From: Paludibacteraceae bacterium
GTDB taxonomy: Bacteria > Bacteroidota > Bacteroidia > Bacteroidales > Paludibacteraceae
Length of the DNA: 32,429 nucleotides
Direction: 5' to 3'
Assembly: GCA_017444615.1 (NCBI GenBank)
Contig: JAFSWF010000058.1
Coordinates: 1 to 32,429, forward strand
Below the pieces are notes generated by a model. That model worked only from the letters and a program-made list of their open reading frames with translations, ran no database searches and had not been told where the DNA came from. The position numbers and the translations under genes are program-made. Each line of letters starts with the position of its first letter. Positions within the stretch are counted from its first letter, which is position 1. This document shows, one piece after another, positions 5,943 to 13,594 of this stretch.

Positions 5943-8519
5943 ATGAAACGATTATTCAATATATTATGGCTCTTAGCGATAACCGCTAATCTATTTGCAG
6001 CTACCATTACCGGTAAAGTGATCGATGCCAGTTCTCGTCAACCGATTGATTTTGCGAACGTTAGTATCATGCGTGATTCCACGCTGGTTACCGGAACCGT
6101 GACCGATGCCACGGGTGCTTTCTCCATTGAGGTGGCAAACGGCCAATACGAAGTGGTAGTGCGTTTTATGGGTTATATCGAGCAGAAGAAGTCCTTTACG
6201 GTAGCAGGAAAAGCAGTCGATTTAGGGCGAATTGCGCTGAAGGAAGACACCCAGACGCTGAGCGAGGTGGAGGTGGTAGGCCAAGGCAGTTCGATGCGCT
6301 TTGAATTGGACAAGAAAGTGTTTACGGTGGATCAGAACATCGCCTCTGCGGGAGCGTCAGTGACCGATGTGCTGGAGAATATCCCTTCGGTGGATGTGGA
6401 CCAGGAAGGCAATATATCGTTGCGTAACTCTGACGATGTGGAGATATGGATTAACGGTAAGCCGGCCGGACTCAATTCGGAGAACCGCGCGCAAGTACTC
6501 CAACAAATGCCGGCAGGTACGATTGAGAAAATCGAGTTGATTACTAACCCGAGTGCTAAATTCAGTCCGGAAGGTTCAGCCGGCATCATCAACCTTGTGA
6601 TGAAAAAAGACCGGAGTGCGGGTTTTTACGGTTCAGTTCAAGCCGGTATCGATTACGCGTTAGCAGCCCCGTGGACAACACCTCCGGGAGCCAATGCGGG
6701 TCTTAATATCAATTTCAATGCCGGTCCGGTAGATGGTTATTTCAATGTGGGCTATCGCTATCACTCTTCTAACGGAGGTAGTACCACGGATCGCTATAAC
6801 TTAGGCAATAACACCGGTTCGCAAGTTTTGGACAGTTCGCTGATTGAGAGCCATCTGGTGCAAGAAGGTCTTCAGACGCATAAAGGCGGAGGTTTATTTG
6901 CTCGTGCGGGCTTCAATTTCCGCTTGGCAGAAGGCCATACCTTGGGCGTTTCGGGCTTTGGCATGGTGAGCACCAATAACCCCGGTTTAGGGATGTCGAA
7001 CACCAACAAGCGTACATACCTACTTACCGAATATCCTTCCGGCAATGTGATGCGCGATTTTATCCGTAATCAGACAGGTACCGGAGCTCACCCCGGTGGC
7101 AATGTGACGCTCGATTATACGTTTGAGATGGATGAACATAAACTGATGGTAAGCGGTACCTATAACCACTTCGGTTTTAATATGGATACCTATTACGACC
7201 AGCAAGATTTGGATTTGAACACCAAAGATACGGTCTTTAGTTATCAGGACCAGTTGAGCACGAGCAAAGAGCAAAGCATCGAGGTCAAAGCCGATTATGA
7301 ATGGAAACCCACGGCGCAGAGCCGTTTGGAAGCCGGATATGATTATACGCGGGGTTGGAGCAACAGTTTTGCCGATGCACATAATCTGAATAAAGATGGT
7401 TCAGTAAAAGAAGAACTATTCCCATACTATGCAGATTTTCAAGGTCTGACGCAAAATCATGCGCTGTATATTACGTATGGCAATCGGTTCTGGAACAAGC
7501 TTTCGCTTCAAGTGGGTTTGCGGGGTGAATATTATATGCGCCATCTGGAGTCGTTCTATAAAGATGATACGGGTGCGACGCAAGATTCCTATGCTTCCTA
7601 CCCGAACAAGAAAGACACGGCTTATTTCCAACTCTATCCGAGTGCGTATATAAGCTATGATTTCGGAAACGGACATGAACTGCAGTTGAATTATACCCGT
7701 CGCGTTCGTCGTCCATGGGGTCACCAAATCAACCCTCGCATGGACTTTAGCGATTCTACGAATATCAGTTACGGTAATGTAGACCTATTACCGGCATTCT
7801 CTAATAACCTTGAACTCAATTACTTAAAGACTTGGGAACGTCACACGCTGAGTGCCGGTGTGTTCTGGAAATACCAAGAGAGGGCTTTTCAGAACTATAA
7901 GTACATGGATGGTGGCGTGATGAAGAATACCTATTTTAATATCGGCGCACGGCAAGAGTTAGGTGTGGAGGTAGTGGCAAAGAATAGGCTCTTTGGCGAA
8001 CTGCTGCAATTGACGACCAGTGCTAATTTCTATTGGAATAATATTGCCGCGGTTAACCAGACGATTGTTCACCAAGGTACACCGATTGATATCAACTTGG
8101 CTCAGCAGAATATTTTTGCGGGTTCGGTACGCCTGACTGCACAGTTCCTCTTTACGAAGAATTTCAGTGGTCAGATCCGCGCTAACTATAGTTCCCCTCG
8201 CGTGGTAGCTCAAGGAACAACAAGTCATAGTTATTCGATTGATTTGGGCTTGCGTCACACCTTCCTCAATAAACAACTGGCTTTGGCGCTCAATGTGCGT
8301 GACTTGCTCGATAGCCGTGCTCGTCGTAATACCACGTGGGGCGAAGGCTTCTGGCAGTTTAGTGAGAACAGATGGCATAGCCGTTCGATTAGTTTCACTA
8401 TTACATATAATTTTGGCAATCAGAAAGGTCGTCGTAATCGTCCCGATAGCGATTTTGGCGGTAGCAGCAGCGATGATATGGATGACAGTGGCAATAGCAA
8501 TACGGATAGTAGTTTCTAA
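5943..8519 (+). CDS. Outer-membrane beta-barrel receptor (TonB-receptor-like, OMP_b-brl_3 type)
   Basis: Outer membrane protein of 858 aa. Signal peptide about 1-19 (LWLLAITANLFA), then a carboxypeptidase-regulatory-like beta-sandwich (about 20-105, TGKVIDASSRQPIDFANVSI), a plug-like domain (about 110-220, VLENIPSVDVDQEGNISLRN, GSAGIINLVMKK), and a large barrel rich in alternating aromatic strands to about residue 825 (ISFTITYNFG). This is the family often called outer membrane beta-barrel protein or TonB-dependent receptor in Bacteroidota. No SusD partner is adjacent, so the ligand is unknown. After the last strand there is an acidic, Ser/Asp/Asn-rich tail of about 30 residues (RRNRPDSDFGGSSSDDMDD), unusual for a barrel that normally ends at its final strand. 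A repeat array fills the gap to the next gene, 25 bp downstream. Confidence 0.9.
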   Translation: MKRLFNILWLLAITANLFAATITGKVIDASSRQPIDFANVSIMRDSTLVTGTVTDATGAFSIEVANGQYEVVVRFMGYIEQKKSFTVAGKAVDLGRIALKEDTQTLSEVEVVGQGSSMRFELDKKVFTVDQNIASAGASVTDVLENIPSVDVDQEGNISLRNSDDVEIWINGKPAGLNSENRAQVLQQMPAGTIEKIELITNPSAKFSPEGSAGIINLVMKKDRSAGFYGSVQAGIDYALAAPWTTPPGANAGLNINFNAGPVDGYFNVGYRYHSSNGGSTTDRYNLGNNTGSQVLDSSLIESHLVQEGLQTHKGGGLFARAGFNFRLAEGHTLGVSGFGMVSTNNPGLGMSNTNKRTYLLTEYPSGNVMRDFIRNQTGTGAHPGGNVTLDYTFEMDEHKLMVSGTYNHFGFNMDTYYDQQDLDLNTKDTVFSYQDQLSTSKEQSIEVKADYEWKPTAQSRLEAGYDYTRGWSNSFADAHNLNKDGSVKEELFPYYADFQGLTQNHALYITYGNRFWNKLSLQVGLRGEYYMRHLESFYKDDTGATQDSYASYPNKKDTAYFQLYPSAYISYDFGNGHELQLNYTRRVRRPWGHQINPRMDFSDSTNISYGNVDLLPAFSNNLELNYLKTWERHTLSAGVFWKYQERAFQNYKYMDGGVMKNTYFNIGARQELGVEVVAKNRLFGELLQLTTSANFYWNNIAAVNQTIVHQGTPIDINLAQQNIFAGSVRLTAQFLFTKNFSGQIRANYSSPRVVAQGTTSHSYSIDLGLRHTFLNKQLALALNVRDLLDSRARRNTTWGEGFWQFSENRWHSRSISFTITYNFGNQKGRRNRPDSDFGGSSSDDMDDSGNSNTDSSF

Positions 8520-8544
8520 TTGATAATTGATAATTGAGAGTTGA
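8520..8544. repeat. TGATAAT heptamer array
   Basis: TGATAAT-TGATAAT-TGAGAGT-TGA directly after the receptor stop codon and up to the next ATG; 7-bp units. Confidence 0.7.
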
Positions 8545-9306
8545 ATGAAAGGTACACAACATCATAGTAAAATTCTTGGGCTGATACTCCTATCGGTTTT
8601 CAGTTTTCCGTTCTCTGCTCTCCGTGGTCAGGAAGCAATGAACCGCCCTTACGTGGATGATAAACTCTTCCACTTCGGTTTTCAAGTAGGTATGAACTTT
8701 GGCGCATTTGGCGTATCCGATAGCAATCTACCTGTTGCAGTTTCAGGCACAACCGGTGTTCTTCATGCGCGAGTAAGTAGCGTTATGCCCGGTTTCCATG
8801 TGGGTTTTGTAAGCGATTTGCGTCTGAGCAAACATGTGAACCTTCGATTCACTCCCGGTCTGCAATTTACCAGCCGCACGTTGACCTATAAATTTGAGAA
8901 TAACCATTCCATACAAGGTTCACGTCCCGAATATGGCAATACCGTTGATGTGTTGGCCATTCCTATTTATCTGCCGCTGTACTTGAAGTTTTCCGCAGAT
9001 AGGCAGAGTAACTACCGTCCCTACGTTATTGCGGGTGGTGGCGCCAGTTTTAACGTCAGTCGCGATAACTCTAAACCGGTGATGCTCAATGTATTAGATT
9101 ATTTCTGCGAAGTAGGATTTGGTGTAGATTTATACTTGCGGTGGTTCAAACTTTGCCCAGAGCTCACCTATCGTATAGGCTTTGCCAACCAGTTATGTCC
9201 TACGGATAAACGGCCTAAAGGCTTAGACCCGCGTGATCAATTCTACACCGATGCTATTTCCAGGTTGACAACACATTGTGTTTGTTTGACATTTAATTTC
9301 GAATGA
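8545..9306 (+). CDS. PorT-like outer-membrane beta-barrel protein
   Basis: Protein of 253 aa with a signal peptide (about 1-29, ILGLILLSVFSFPFSALRG) and an eight-strand-type barrel. The mature start, PYVDDKLFHFGFQVGMNFGAF, is like that of PorT, the type IX secretion barrel required for secretion of sorting-domain proteins in Porphyromonas gingivalis. General PorT-family barrels are common in the phylum and not all belong to type IX secretion, so the assignment to that pathway is tentative. The downstream lipoprotein gene overlaps by 4 bp (ATGA), so the two are probably translated together. Confidence 0.75.
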   Translation: MKGTQHHSKILGLILLSVFSFPFSALRGQEAMNRPYVDDKLFHFGFQVGMNFGAFGVSDSNLPVAVSGTTGVLHARVSSVMPGFHVGFVSDLRLSKHVNLRFTPGLQFTSRTLTYKFENNHSIQGSRPEYGNTVDVLAIPIYLPLYLKFSADRQSNYRPYVIAGGGASFNVSRDNSKPVMLNVLDYFCEVGFGVDLYLRWFKLCPELTYRIGFANQLCPTDKRPKGLDPRDQFYTDAISRLTTHCVCLTFNFE

Positions 9307-10748
9307 TGCGCAAGTTTCTCCTTATATTTATTTGCGCGTGCGCGATGGTGGGTTGCCGCGAGTACCAAGTGAGCGACGATTCTTCGCTACGTTTAGCGTT
9401 TTCGCATGATACTGTGCGGATGGATACGGTCTTTACACAGCAAGGCAGTTCGACGTTTACCCTTAAGGTCTATAATCGCAATGCATCCGCGCTGGTGATT
9501 GACCGCATATGGTTGGAAGGGGGCAAATATTTTCGCCTCAATGTGGATGGCGAGCAGGATTTAAGTCGTCTCACTCGCGTGCAAATCAATGGTGGCGATA
9601 GTGCTTTTGTGTTCGTTCGTGTAACGGATTTTGGGGCGCTTGAGGCGGATGGCGTTATGTTGATGGAAGATTTGCTTCATTTCCATATGGCTAACGGCGT
9701 GACGCAAGACGTTGTGCTCGAAGCTTATGGTCAGAATGCCGTGCGGATAGGCTATCCTGGATGCGGTAGGAAAGAGTTTCACCAATACCATTTCACAGCT
9801 GATAAACCATACTTGCTCTTCGATACCGTCATCATCGGAGGCAAGACGACCATTGATGCCGGTGCCCGATTGTATATGCATAATAAGGCATGTATCTATG
9901 CCTTAGGCGATGTAGTGGCCAAAGGAACGTTAGACGCACCTATTACCATCTGTTCTGATCGTTTGGACCGTCTGTTTGATAGTGTTCCTTATCGCTATGC
10001 CGGAGGAGGATGGAATGGGTTCTTTCTGCAGGCCAAAAACCCGCAACAATACACCTTTGAGTATGTGGATATTCTTTCCGGAACAGTAGGACTTTCGTGT
10101 TATAGCAATTGTTCGACTAACCTTCCTAAGCTGACGATGAACGGTTGCCGCATTCATAACCACACGTTGTACGGGCTCGTGCTGACCAATGTGGATGCAG
10201 AGGTATCTAACACAGAGATAAGCAATTGTGCTTCGTATTGCGTCTATTGCGACGGAGGTACACACCTGTTTGCACACACCACAATTGCTTCCTATTTTGG
10301 GTACACGAATATCCGCGTTCAAACGGTGGCTAAAGAGGACGCCTCGGCGGTATTCATCAATAATCTGCAGAAAAATGCCCCGCACACTATTTCTTCGTTC
10401 TATAATAGTATTATCACCGGTTATCTGAAGAATCAACTGGTGGTGGCGACACCTTTTGATCAATATTATGAAGGTGCTTTTGTGGGCAATTATCTTAAGA
10501 CCGACACGCTGGCTCTTCCTCAGGCGCATGATAATACCTATTGGCAGGAGAGTGACACGGCAGAGGTATTCCGTAATACCTATTATAAGTATAAGGAATA
10601 TATCTATTACGACTTCCATTTGGATTCCATCAGCCCTGCCAAGGGTATTGGAGATAGTATTGCAGCCCTCTCCTACCCGATTGATAGAGAAGGAGTTACA
10701 CGTATAGGAAACAAACCTGACGCCGGATGTTATCAATCGCAACAATAG
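9303..10748 (+). CDS. Lipoprotein with predicted beta-helix domain, function unknown
   Basis: Protein of 481 aa with a lipoprotein signal peptide (MMRKFLLIFICACAMVGC, lipobox ending at Cys18). Residues about 30-150 look like an Ig-like sandwich (DTVRMDTVFTQQGSSTFTLKVYNRNASALVIDRI). Residues about 170-480 look like a right-handed beta-helix, with short repeated strands (CRIHNHTLYGLVLTNVDAEVSNTEISNCASYCVYCDGG). The N-terminal phrase is one I associate with conserved but uncharacterised Bacteroidales lipoproteins. It starts inside the end of the PorT-like gene and its own 3' end overlaps ribF by 22 bp, so the three form one translationally coupled unit. No catalytic motif was recognised. It may be surface exposed or periplasmic. 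Confidence 0.8.
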   Translation: MMRKFLLIFICACAMVGCREYQVSDDSSLRLAFSHDTVRMDTVFTQQGSSTFTLKVYNRNASALVIDRIWLEGGKYFRLNVDGEQDLSRLTRVQINGGDSAFVFVRVTDFGALEADGVMLMEDLLHFHMANGVTQDVVLEAYGQNAVRIGYPGCGRKEFHQYHFTADKPYLLFDTVIIGGKTTIDAGARLYMHNKACIYALGDVVAKGTLDAPITICSDRLDRLFDSVPYRYAGGGWNGFFLQAKNPQQYTFEYVDILSGTVGLSCYSNCSTNLPKLTMNGCRIHNHTLYGLVLTNVDAEVSNTEISNCASYCVYCDGGTHLFAHTTIASYFGYTNIRVQTVAKEDASAVFINNLQKNAPHTISSFYNSIITGYLKNQLVVATPFDQYYEGAFVGNYLKTDTLALPQAHDNTYWQESDTAEVFRNTYYKYKEYIYYDFHLDSISPAKGIGDSIAALSYPIDREGVTRIGNKPDAGCYQSQQ

Positions 10749-11599
10749 GATTTTTTGACGGCGTGCATAAGGGACATCAGTATCTCTTTGCCCAACTGCA
10801 GCACGAGGCACAGGAGCGTCATCTTCAGCCGCTGTTGGTTACTTTTGACACCCATCCGCGGGCCGTATTGCAGGCAGATTATATTCCTCAACTACTTACT
10901 TCGTTAGACGAACGCAAGGCTTTGCTGAGTACCTTTGGCGAAGTGTTAGTACTGCCTTTTGCTGACATCTATCACCTTAAGGCACAGGAGTTTATGCGTT
11001 TTCTCTATGATCAATATCAAGTGACTACTTTATTGATGGGATACGATCATCAGTTTGGATCCGACAGGCTGCGTAGCCCAGAGGACTACCGGTGTCTTGG
11101 TGAACAAGTGGGTATAGAAGTTCTCAGTTGGGATGAGTTTGTTGAAGGAGAGCGACATGTTTCTTCTACGGAGATTCGTCAAGCGTTACTAAGCGGCCAT
11201 ATGGAGGTAGCGAATGAACTGTTAGGTCGTCCGTATAGTATTACAGGTATCGTATCGCATGGCAAAGGCATCGGTCGTACAATAGGTTTTCCGACAGCTA
11301 ATATCGTTCCTTCAGATTCGCACAAGATTATTCCTGAGGCTGGTGTTTATGCGGTATATATCAGCCATCAGCATTCAGCTATCAGCCATCAGTTGGCTCT
11401 TTGCAACATCGGTACAAACCCTACTATTGGCAATAATACCACCACCATTGAGGTGTATATTCCGCATTTCAATGGTGATTTATACGATCAGGCGCTAACG
11501 ATAGAATTCGCGCGCCGCATTCGCGAAGAGCAGAAGTTTGATTCTCTCGACGCTCTTCGCACTCAAATTCAAGTTGACCTTACAGAGCTAAAGGCTTAG
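10727..11599 (+). CDS. ribF: Bifunctional riboflavin kinase / FAD synthetase
   Basis: Makes FMN from riboflavin and FAD from FMN in the cytoplasm (290 aa). N-terminal FAD synthetase domain (about 1-160): TIGFFDGVHKGHQ nucleotidyltransferase signature, MGYDHQFG and the SSTEIRQALL motif. C-terminal riboflavin kinase domain (about 165-290): GHGKGIGRTIGFPTANI with the PTAN Mg-ATP motif, GVYAV, NIGTNPTIG and EVYIPHF. The start at 10727 lies inside the upstream lipoprotein gene and leaves almost nothing before the first strand, which is normal for the family in Bacteroidales. Between YAVYISHQ and LALCNIG there is an extra stretch of about ten residues (HSAISHQ) encoded by a 7-bp array, in a loop of the kinase domain. 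Confidence 0.96.
   Translation: MLSIATIGFFDGVHKGHQYLFAQLQHEAQERHLQPLLVTFDTHPRAVLQADYIPQLLTSLDERKALLSTFGEVLVLPFADIYHLKAQEFMRFLYDQYQVTTLLMGYDHQFGSDRLRSPEDYRCLGEQVGIEVLSWDEFVEGERHVSSTEIRQALLSGHMEVANELLGRPYSITGIVSHGKGIGRTIGFPTANIVPSDSHKIIPEAGVYAVYISHQHSAISHQLALCNIGTNPTIGNNTTTIEVYIPHFNGDLYDQALTIEFARRIREEQKFDSLDALRTQIQVDLTELKA
11360..11394. repeat. Heptamer array inside ribF
   Basis: ATCAGCC-ATCAGCA-TTCAGCT-ATCAGCC-ATCAGTT, five 7-bp units in frame, encoding the 7-residue periodic peptide ISHQHSA/ISHQLAL. Confidence 0.85.
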
Positions 11600-11603
11600 C
11601 CAA

Positions 11604-11954
11604 TTACTCTTCTTCGTAATAGCCTTTTTGGATGCCGAATTGGAGTTCGGCGTCTTGGATGAGTTGGATCTGAACGGCTGTGATGGCTCTACCCTCGTCT
11701 TTCAAGGCTGATAGAATATAGTTTAACTGTTCCGTCTCATCTACCTCGCCATCCAGGTACTCCATTTCACCCGTTTGTGGGTCTTCACGCAGCAATCCCT
11801 GTTCCTCCAGAAAATCATCCATCAGATCTAATACTAAGAGGATATCGTCGGCCGTTAATTCGCCTCTATCCTCTGCAGGAATAGCGTCGTAGATAAACTG
11901 TACCAACTCCCGTTCTTCGGGTTCCATCAACGATAATTCAATTGTGTTATTCAT
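11604..11954 (-). CDS. Small acidic protein of unknown function
   Basis: Not recognised. The protein is 116 aa from the ATG at 11954 (MNNTIELSLMEPEERELVQFIYDAI). A longer reading from 11981 would overlap the upstream gene, whereas 11954 lies 2 bp after that gene's stop. It is very acidic (LDLMDDFLEEQGLLREDPQTGEMEYLDGEVDE), predicted mostly helical, with no signal peptide or membrane segment, so cytoplasmic. Close coupling to the gene at 11957-12841 suggests they act together. It converges with ribF with a gap of only 4 bp. Confidence 0.75.
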   Translation of the reverse strand: MNNTIELSLMEPEERELVQFIYDAIPAEDRGELTADDILLVLDLMDDFLEEQGLLREDPQTGEMEYLDGEVDETEQLNYILSALKDEGRAITAVQIQLIQDAELQFGIQKGYYEEE

Positions 11955-11956
11955 AT

Positions 11957-12841
11957 TTATTGATTGTTTATGATATCCCACTCCAGTCGTTCTCCCACTT
12001 TCTTTCGTTCGGTCACGTACCCATCCTCGTAATCATCGAGACCGTAGGCTTTGGCTACAATCTGGTAATCTTCGCTATGATGGCGATAGTGCTGATAGAG
12101 TTCGTATGGCTGAATACCTATATGATCTAAACCTTCTTGCTTGCTTTTATCTGCCTGAATATCTGTAATAAACTGCTCCGGGAAGTCTTCCCACGAATAG
12201 GATTTGTATTCCCATAACCTCTTCCCGTTATGGCCGAGGAGCACCTCAATCTCATGCTTTTCGGCGATATACAAGGATGTCCATTGGGATTTAATTTCAC
12301 GAAGTTTATCAAATGTTTGCGTAAGTGTATAAGAATGTATTTCTTGTTCAGGGGGCCAATGGATAAAGAGGCGCACATCATATTTGTTATTTTTGTGCTC
12401 TAAGATATACTCTGCAACAATCGTACCTCCCGGGACTAATTTTGAAGTGGGAGCCGGTTGGTAGGCTCGCATCCACGGCATCTCATGCATGATAAGCAAT
12501 GAATGTCCGTCATAGGGGTTTTTATATGCCATCCATGAACGTATACGCAATTCCGGTGCGATTTCGTTCGTGCCATCTGAGATGCGGACGAACCAAGGTT
12601 CATCCAAATGTCTATGCGGTTTATCGTGAGCCAAGCATGCCGCTTTGAGGCGGTGTTCGTTTAGCTCCTGACGTTCCTCTTCGGTCAGAGGATACTCGCT
12701 TCCATCTTCGGCGAGCCTTGTAGCGGATAGCCAAAGCTTAAGAAGAACATTAGGAACATGATAAAAGGCTGTTTCCTCACGATGGATTTGATCGTACGGC
12801 ACTCCTGTGCCATGTGGGATGTTTTTTATAGGTTTAGCCAT
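11957..12841 (-). CDS. Hypothetical cytoplasmic protein, first gene of a two-gene operon
   Basis: Not recognised. 294 aa, hydrophilic, with no signal peptide and no membrane segment, rich in His, Tyr, Trp and Glu (AFYHVPNVLLKLWLSATRL, PHRHLDEPWFVRISDG, YELYQHYRHHSEDYQIVAKAYGL). Residues about 150-215 look like an alpha/beta region (VAEYILEHKNNKYDVRLFIHW). A canonical promoter lies just upstream (12864-12894), so the start at 12841 with a leader of roughly 15-20 nt is plausible. It is followed after 2 bp by the small acidic gene. I saw no toxin, nuclease or enzyme motif I could defend. Confidence 0.8.
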   Translation of the reverse strand: MAKPIKNIPHGTGVPYDQIHREETAFYHVPNVLLKLWLSATRLAEDGSEYPLTEEERQELNEHRLKAACLAHDKPHRHLDEPWFVRISDGTNEIAPELRIRSWMAYKNPYDGHSLLIMHEMPWMRAYQPAPTSKLVPGGTIVAEYILEHKNNKYDVRLFIHWPPEQEIHSYTLTQTFDKLREIKSQWTSLYIAEKHEIEVLLGHNGKRLWEYKSYSWEDFPEQFITDIQADKSKQEGLDHIGIQPYELYQHYRHHSEDYQIVAKAYGLDDYEDGYVTERKKVGERLEWDIINNQ

Positions 12842-12863
12842 AGAGCAGAAGACTTTTTCGGTG

Positions 12864-12894
12864 CAAAATTACGCTTTTTTTTTGGATTATGCAA
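12864..12894 (-). promoter_or_regulatory. Promoter of the 12841-11604 operon
   Basis: Minus strand: TTGCAT (12894-12889), 17-nt A-rich spacer, TAATTTTG (12871-12864). It lies divergently beside the tRNA promoter. Confidence 0.75.
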
Positions 12895-12921
12895 GAAAGG
12901 TACGAAAAAAAGATAAAAATA

Positions 12922-12953
12922 TTTGCATAATTGCAAAAAAAGTATTACTTTTG
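12922..12953 (+). promoter_or_regulatory. Promoter of tRNA-Gly and probably rnpB
   Basis: TTTGCA (12922-12927), 18-nt spacer, TACTTTTG (12946-12953); the tRNA starts at 12972. No other good promoter match was found before rnpB or before the yihY-like gene. Confidence 0.8.
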
Positions 12954-12971
12954 CAGTTGATTTTGAAAAAC

Positions 12972-13042
12972 GCGGTGTTAGCACATCGGTAGTGCATCGG
13001 CTTCCCAAGCCGAGGAGGCGGGTTCGATTCCCGTACACCGCT
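12972..13042 (+). tRNA. tRNA-Gly (anticodon CCC)
   Basis: 71 nt. Acceptor stem GCGGTGT pairs with ACACCGC and the discriminator base is T, as usual for glycine. Anticodon stem TCGGC/GCCGA encloses the loop TTCCCAA, anticodon CCC. T arm GCGGG-TTCGATT-CCCGT. No CCA is encoded. Confidence 0.95.
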
Positions 13043-13110
13043 CTTCGCGTGAGCTAAGGCTCAGAACGATTCTCGACCAAGTCGCTCATAGGATCTTTCG
13101 CCTTGCTCCC

Positions 13111-13147
13111 GCTCTCCCCACAGATTAAAATCTGCGGGGACCCTAAA
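13111..13147 (+). repeat. ATTAAAAT hairpin, copy 1 (after tRNA-Gly, before rnpB)
   Basis: GCTCTCCCCA-CAGATT-AA-AATCTG-CGGGGACCCTAA. About 10 bp of stem with one A/C mismatch and a 2-nt loop. No T-tract follows, so it is not an ordinary terminator. It shares its flanks (CGCTCTCCCCA and GACCCTAA) with copy 2 at 13541. Confidence 0.8.
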
Positions 13148-13167
13148 AAGATCCCACAAGGGGTTAT

Positions 13168-13476
13168 AAAGTAGGTCGGTCTATCGCGGCGAAAGCTGAG
13201 GAAAGTCCGGGCAGCATAGAGCTCCACAGCGGTTAACGGCCGTCAGGCAGCAATGTTTGGTCACTACTACAGAGACGAGTCGCCTCCCCAGAGGCGGGTG
13301 AAACGAGTATACTGTGGGCTGCAATTCCATGTAAACCAACGTTAGAGCGTTGCTCGCGCGACATTCTTAGGAATACGTTGGAGGGTAGGAAGCGAGAGAA
13401 GCACGTGGTAACACGCGACTCGAGATTAATGATAGACGCCCGCAAGGGTACAGAACCCGGCTTATAGACCTGCTAT
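13168..13476 (+). ncRNA. rnpB: RNase P RNA (bacterial type A)
   Basis: Catalytic RNA of RNase P, which matures tRNA 5' ends. The 5' part has the conserved GGCGAAAGCTGAGGAAAGTCC block (13189-13209) and the 3' part has the universal CAGAACCCGGCTTATAGACC (13451-13470). Helix P1 forms between AGTAGGTC (13170-13177) and GACCTGCT (13467-13474). Ends were set from P1. No promoter of its own was found; it is probably transcribed with tRNA-Gly upstream. It is flanked on both sides by copies of the same hairpin repeat. Confidence 0.96.
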
Positions 13477-13540
13477 CGCGTCGGCAACTGGCTCGCAAAA
13501 GTCCATACCGCTCCGCTAAATGGACGGGCGACCAGTGCCT

Positions 13541-13577
13541 CCGCTCTCCCCAAAAATTAAAATTTTTGAGGACCCTA
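13541..13577 (+). repeat. ATTAAAAT hairpin, copy 2 (after rnpB)
   Basis: CCGCTCTCCCCA-AAAATT-AA-AATTTTTG-AGGACCCTAAG. Stem of about 11 bp with one mismatch and a 2-nt loop. The flanks match copy 1 while the stem bases differ, so the structure is kept while sequence changes. Upstream (13477-13540) there is a smaller hairpin GTCCAT/ATGGAC. Confidence 0.8.
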
Positions 13578-13594
13578 AGAATTAGAAGAACACC

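Noticed and set aside
9930..10811. A 293-codon open frame opposite the lipoprotein and ribF
   Set aside because: It spans two real plus-strand genes, has low-complexity Ile/Arg-rich sequence and no start context. The plus-strand genes have clear signals (lipobox, RibF motifs).
13111..13147. ATTAAAAT hairpins as ordinary Rho-independent terminators
   Set aside because: No T-run follows any of the three copies, and the SRP RNA already has a T-run of its own upstream of its copy.
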